Source of the DNA: Arcuatula senhousia
Lineage: Eukaryota; Mollusca; Bivalvia; Mytilida; Mytilidae
Reading direction: 5' to 3'
Length of the DNA stretch: 64,000 nt
Assembly: GCA_963971305.1 (NCBI GenBank)
Contig: OZ020308.1
Location: 16,525,092-16,589,091, forward strand
Position numbers and translations under genes: made by a program. A model generated the notes under the pieces. That model made no database searches and was not told the origin of the DNA. It was given only the letters and a program-made list of their open reading frames with translations. This document shows positions 62,301 to 64,000 of the stretch, one piece after another; within the stretch, counting starts at the first letter, position 1, and each line of letters opens with the position of its first letter.

Positions 62301-63851
62301 TGTTATTTTTTTATTTTGTTGATCTGGCCTAAACAATGTCATGTGTATATGAATCTACCTTTCTCTGTTAGTCAGGTCTACTATAAAACATATGAAGTCT
62401 ATTCTTGGTCTGCTGTCTTCATCCTCTTCTGATAAAGGCAGTGATGTCACAGTTCTTCTACGGGAAGATAATACAAGGTAAAATAACAGCTATATGTCAC
62501 ATTATGTGTATCTTATTTATAAAGCATTGAATGTTGATATTTTCAAATGTAAGGTTGGTTTTGCATAAGCTGTGGTTTAATTGGACTGAGATACAACTGT
62601 TTACATATATTCTAATGCAATAAATGTCCTTTAAGGGATGACAGCCACACAGTGATACAACAAACAATACATGTATATAGATAACAATTGAACTTGGACA
62701 AACGGTCTTGTCTTGAAAATTATTTGTATTTTGATTCATTAAATGAATATTTTTCATCAATGAATTTTAGAGTTTTGCTGTATTGACATGTACTCATCAG
62801 ATTATACCATATGAGTTGTTTTTTTGTGGGAGCTAATTTTGAAAATTTCTATGAAAAAAAATGGAAGATCTTTTTTCTGCGGAATTCAATTTTAGTGATT
62901 ATCTATATCTGAGTATATTGTACATATACTATTTATGAGATTTTATTTTCGTGGGTTTATACTTTTGCAGGTTGCCATCTACTGCAAAAAAAGCGAAAAA
63001 ATTAAATACCTGCAAACAGCTTATATGGTGATTTAAAAAAAAGAATCAAATTAAGCATTGTATTCTACAAGATAGAACTAATAAGAAAAGTAAGGGGAAA
63101 AATTGTGTTACATTAAAACATTAGTTCCATAGTTATTTGTATAAAAATGGAAGTCAACTGTGCATATCTACATACATTCAGAATAAGTGCCCACACTCTA
63201 GCAATAGAGAGAGGCCGATATCAAAATATTCCCCAAAACAACAGAATATGTCCAAAATGTGACACCGGTGCAATTGAAGATGAAATGCATTTCTTTGTTC
63301 ATTGTCCGGCTTATACAACTTTTAGAAAAGAATAAATTACAAATGTCATGAATGTTGTTTTTAGAATTTAGACTCATTAACTGACTACAAAATACCTTTA
63401 ATTCTAAATAGCAGTTCTTTAATAGTACATAAAGCTTTAATTGAATACATAAACAATTGTTAAGGAAAAATTAAGTCATTATGGTCACCCTACTCTTGTA
63501 TGTAATTTTGAAAAACCCTTATATTTATATTCAAATAATGAAAGGCTTTCATGATTAAATATATACATGCAGGAATAATGCATGATCCAATTTGTCGTTT
63601 TATTGAGTTGCCACCACCCAAGGTTTATTACTGTAATATATAGTCTTTAATTTCATTTGATTTAAGAATGTATGTACATGTACATGCATTAATGCGTTAT
63701 AACCTGTTACCATTTATTGTAAATGTGTTTTGACAATACATAATTCAATTCAATTCATACAGTATACTTACATATGAACAGCAACAGAAGGATTGAGTGA
63801 CAGAATGGCTTTAGCTAACTCATGCTTTCCTGTACCCTCTGCTCCAACTAG
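50211..63851 (-). CDS. CENPM: Centromere protein M (CENP-M), five exons, 5' end outside window
   Basis: CENP-M belongs to the constitutive centromere network (CENP-H/I/K/M). It has a small-GTPase fold that in humans does not bind nucleotide, and it stabilises CENP-I at kinetochores. Exons in transcript order (minus strand): 63851-63772, 62457-62359, 56809-56730, 54694-54603, 50342-50211. All have AG and GT borders and matching phases, giving about 160 residues and a TGA stop. Landmarks in order are LVGAEGTGKHELAKA, RPRIDFICFIVDL, EESIKFVDSRFFLGKVCFVA, YNSPILYAELE and LAKQVFNLAKISSGLVPNVS. They align along the whole vertebrate protein (about 180 residues). Roughly the first 20 residues are beyond 64000. 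Unusually, the first exon keeps a GxxxxGK P-loop core. The introns are large and packed with transposons. Confidence 0.9.
51299..51945 (+). mobile_element. Complete family E element with 28-bp perfect terminal repeats
   Basis: The left terminus (51299-51326, GAGATGTGGAATAAGTGTAC then GCGACACA) is the exact reverse complement of the right terminus (51918-51945). The element is 647 bp. The 75- and 99-codon ORFs inside have no recognised domain. Fragments of the family lie at 41865-41982, 48270 and 53918-54450. Confidence 0.8.
52234..52630 (-). mobile_element. SINE-like element, MESC-type, reverse orientation
   Basis: Reverse complement of the same core as 47730-48196: it starts CCCGTGGGGGGCCTGG and ends GGGCGTAAAACACCAACCC then (CTCA)n. 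It is nested in the 2.5-kb hAT-like element. Confidence 0.65.
53168..53917. other. CENPM intron sequence, nothing recognised
   Basis: AT-rich intron DNA with no ORF or clear repeat structure. Loose similarity between about 53250-53350 and 53440-53530 (GATGGTGAACTT) suggests an old local repeat. Confidence 0.45.
53918..54450 (+). mobile_element. Older family E copy in CENPM intron
   Basis: It parallels the complete copy: GAAGTGTTGTGTC, then ATGTTTGATTTTTTTTACAT, AAGGTTGGGCCC, GTTGAAGACTGCTGG and GGTTGTGTTGCATACA in the same order. The terminal repeats are eroded. Confidence 0.6.
54603..54694 (-). CDS. CENPM: CENPM exon with YNSPILYAELE block
   Basis: Acceptor TATCCTTTGCAG, donor GAG|GTTTGT (a weaker donor), 92 nt. 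It encodes KCPEKRGVDIEILTDFCEHY then NSPILYAELE, matching vertebrate HTYQSPLLYCDLE. Confidence 0.9.
54850..55155 (+). repeat. 51-bp minisatellite, six units, in CENPM intron
   Basis: The landmark TTATTACAAGTAAAACTATC recurs near 54871, 54922, 54971, 55022, 55073 and 55124. The 51-bp period is a multiple of three, so 17-residue-periodic ORFs appear on both strands. I treat these as non-coding. Confidence 0.85.
55350..56410 (-). mobile_element. Family D element: hairpin end, simple repeat and seven 146-bp units
   Basis: Read on the minus strand, the element ends with a hairpin (55353-55383, GTGGTCGGGCCAT arm) preceded by (GGAC)n (55401-55428). Its body has units marked GTTAAGTTCTTGGTTAAGG on the plus strand near 55438, 55584, 55730, 55876, 56019, 56164 and 56307, spaced 143-146 bp. 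Most units carry an AGGTCACTGTGACCT palindrome. The far end near 56380-56395 (GGAGGGCCAT) may be the other terminus. Confidence 0.7.
55545..55559. promoter_or_regulatory. Consensus ERE-type palindrome (first of four exact copies)
   Basis: AGGTCACTGTGACCT is an inverted repeat of AGGTCA with a 3-nt spacer. Its reverse complement is the textbook vitellogenin A2 estrogen response element core. Exact copies are also at 55691-55705, 55837-55851 and 56126-56140. A one-mismatch copy is at 55983-55997. Binding is unknown. Confidence 0.55.
56730..56809 (-). CDS. CENPM: CENPM exon with FFLGKVCF block
   Basis: Acceptor TATTATTTTAG, donor AAAG|GTTAGT, 80 nt. It encodes MRVVEESIKFVDSRFFLGKV then CFVALK, nearly colinear with vertebrate TEESLRHVDASFFLGKVCFL. 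Confidence 0.93.
56895..57070 (+). repeat. Short repeat in CENPM intron derived from the FFLGKVCF exon flank
   Basis: Two copies of ATTGACTGTCTACAAACTTA then ACTGACTCTTCT and CTGATACTGAAAT follow each other about 80 bp apart. They resemble the exon's minus-strand 5' half and acceptor at 56768-56880 (CGACTGTCAACAAACTTTAT, CGACTCTTCT). They look like decayed copies of that exon edge. Confidence 0.6.
57100..57990. other. CENPM intron sequence, nothing recognised
   Basis: AT-rich, with a poly-G run near 57640. No ORF with homology or splice context was recognised. Confidence 0.45.
57997..59386 (+). mobile_element. Complete family B element
   Basis: The 5' end is AGGCTCCCAGGAGCCT then CGCTCACCTG. 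Internal repeats are longer here: a block of about 450 bp (with CCCCCTGTTCTATTTTTAGC, AATGGCGGCCATGTTGG and AACTCTTAAACGGCTGATCT) occurs about twice. A GGACGGACGATGGACGACGG tract (59299-59340) precedes the terminal hairpin 59356-59386, whose last arm is CAGGTGAGCT. There is no coding capacity. Confidence 0.75.
60485..60655 (-). mobile_element. LINE 3'-tail insertion (three copies by duplication)
   Basis: On the minus strand it reads GGGCGATTTAATTATCAAAT then AAACATATCTATCTATC, like the 3' end of a CR1/L2-type LINE with a short tandem tail. Further copies at 61142-61335 and 61816-62008 come from the 673-bp duplication. Confidence 0.5.
60898..61102. mobile_element. 205-bp MITE with GGGTGGTAAAGG ends
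   Basis: Termini GGGGGTGGTAAAGG and CCTTTACCACCCAC match over 13 of 14 bp as inverted repeats. GTTATA flanks both sides; because of neighbouring Gs the target duplication could be read as 6 to 10 bp. The interior repeats CACGATGAACGGCCAATAAA. A 75-codon minus-strand ORF spans it without a known domain. Confidence 0.75.
61571..61775. mobile_element. Second copy of the GGGTGGTAAAGG MITE
   Basis: Nearly identical to 60898-61102 and shifted by exactly 673 bp. It arose with the segmental duplication rather than by separate insertion. Confidence 0.75.
62359..62457 (-). CDS. CENPM: CENPM exon with RPRID block
   Basis: Acceptor TATCTTCCCGTAG, donor AAAG|GTAGAT, 99 nt. It encodes TVTSLPLSEEDEDS then RPRIDFICFIVDLTNRE. 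RPRIDLIVFVVNL is the human counterpart as I recall it. Confidence 0.92.
63131..63760 (+). pseudogene. LINE 3' remnant: reverse transcriptase C-terminus and tail
   Basis: An ORF at 63147-63335 reads LHTFRISAHTLAIERGRYQN then CPKCDTGAIEDEMHFFVHCP. The pattern Cx2C...Hx4C after an RISAH-IERGRY motif is what I recall at the C-terminus of non-LTR retrotransposon polymerases in molluscs and cnidarians. About 400 bp of 3' UTR follow, ending in GACAATACATAATTCAATTC-type short repeats. The upstream RT and endonuclease are absent, so it is 5' truncated and dead. It lies in a CENPM intron. Confidence 0.6.
63772..63851 (-). CDS. CENPM: CENPM first exon in window (P-loop-like strand)
   Basis: Acceptor AATTCAACAG, donor AT|GTAAGT, 80 nt. 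It encodes LVGAEGTGKHELAKAILSL and NPSVAVH. The segment GAEGTGKH fits GxxxxGK[S/T] except for the final H. Confidence 0.88.
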
Positions 63852-64000
63852 CTGTTGAATTAACAAAAATACATTTGTTAAGATGAATGTTCATACATGT
63901 TTTTCAATTTGCTACACAAGTGACTTTTTTATATACCTGCACAGTCAATCAATCAATAGTGGATATTGCCATATACAATTATTCTGTAATACAGTAACAA
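63852..64000. other. Right edge: CENPM intron
   Basis: Sequence upstream of the first visible CENPM exon. The missing N-terminal exon (about 20 codons) was not found before the window ends. Confidence 0.5.

Larger units (their letters stand above)
59463..62303 (-). mobile_element. Reverse family B element, enlarged by nested insertions and a tandem duplication
   Basis: The 5' palindrome reads AGGCTCCTGGGAGCCT at 62283-62298 and the decayed 3' hairpin is at about 59472-59491 (GGCCATGTGAGC). Units with GTTGTCAGATGACCCCTTAT recur about every 150 bp. It faces the preceding family B element tail to tail. A 673-bp segment is tandemly duplicated inside it. Confidence 0.7.

Overview
This window is AT-rich nuclear DNA from an animal. 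Three things show this: GT-AG introns, two animal gene families (SLC13 and CENP-M), and dense nests of small transposons. The repeat families suggest a bivalve mollusc, probably mussel-like: elements beginning AGGCTCCCAGGAGCCT, MESC-like SINEs with GTGAG heads, and minisatellites followed by (GGACGGAC)n. That placement is an inference from remembered repeat types, not from a search.

Layout. 1-2243 holds transposon fragments and one complete non-autonomous element. 2244-32714 is a 30.5 kb head-to-tail satellite with a 1305 bp unit, about 23.3 copies, with no difference seen between copies. 32715-35436 is a spacer containing a minisatellite element. 35437-47506 (+) is a complete 13-exon SLC13 sodium/di- or tricarboxylate cotransporter gene of 579 codons. 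47507-50210 is the gap between convergent genes and holds a SINE, a minisatellite element and a foldback insertion. 50211-63851 (-) is most of CENPM, a kinetochore CENP-A-nucleosome-associated gene. Five exons give about 160 residues spread over 13.6 kb, and the N-terminal exon lies past the right edge. Its introns are filled with transposons. A LINE 3' remnant lies at 63131-63760.

The two genes are unrelated in function and converge with about 2.4 kb between their poly(A) signals. I see no operon, RNA gene, CRISPR array or prokaryotic system.

Most unusual observations: (1) two SLC13 introns contain arrays built from the adjoining exon edge with its splice site, about 27 degenerate copies of the exon 12 end plus GTAAG donor, and about six decoy copies of the exon 6 acceptor plus exon start. 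(2) The 1305 bp satellite carries a perfect NRF-1-type palindrome in every full unit. (3) CENP-M keeps the GxxxxGK of a P-loop that the human pseudo-GTPase lacks. (4) A transposon in a CENPM intron carries four exact consensus estrogen-response-element palindromes at about 146 bp spacing. (5) Several unrelated transposon families share one architecture: terminal repeat, internal minisatellite, simple repeat, terminal hairpin.
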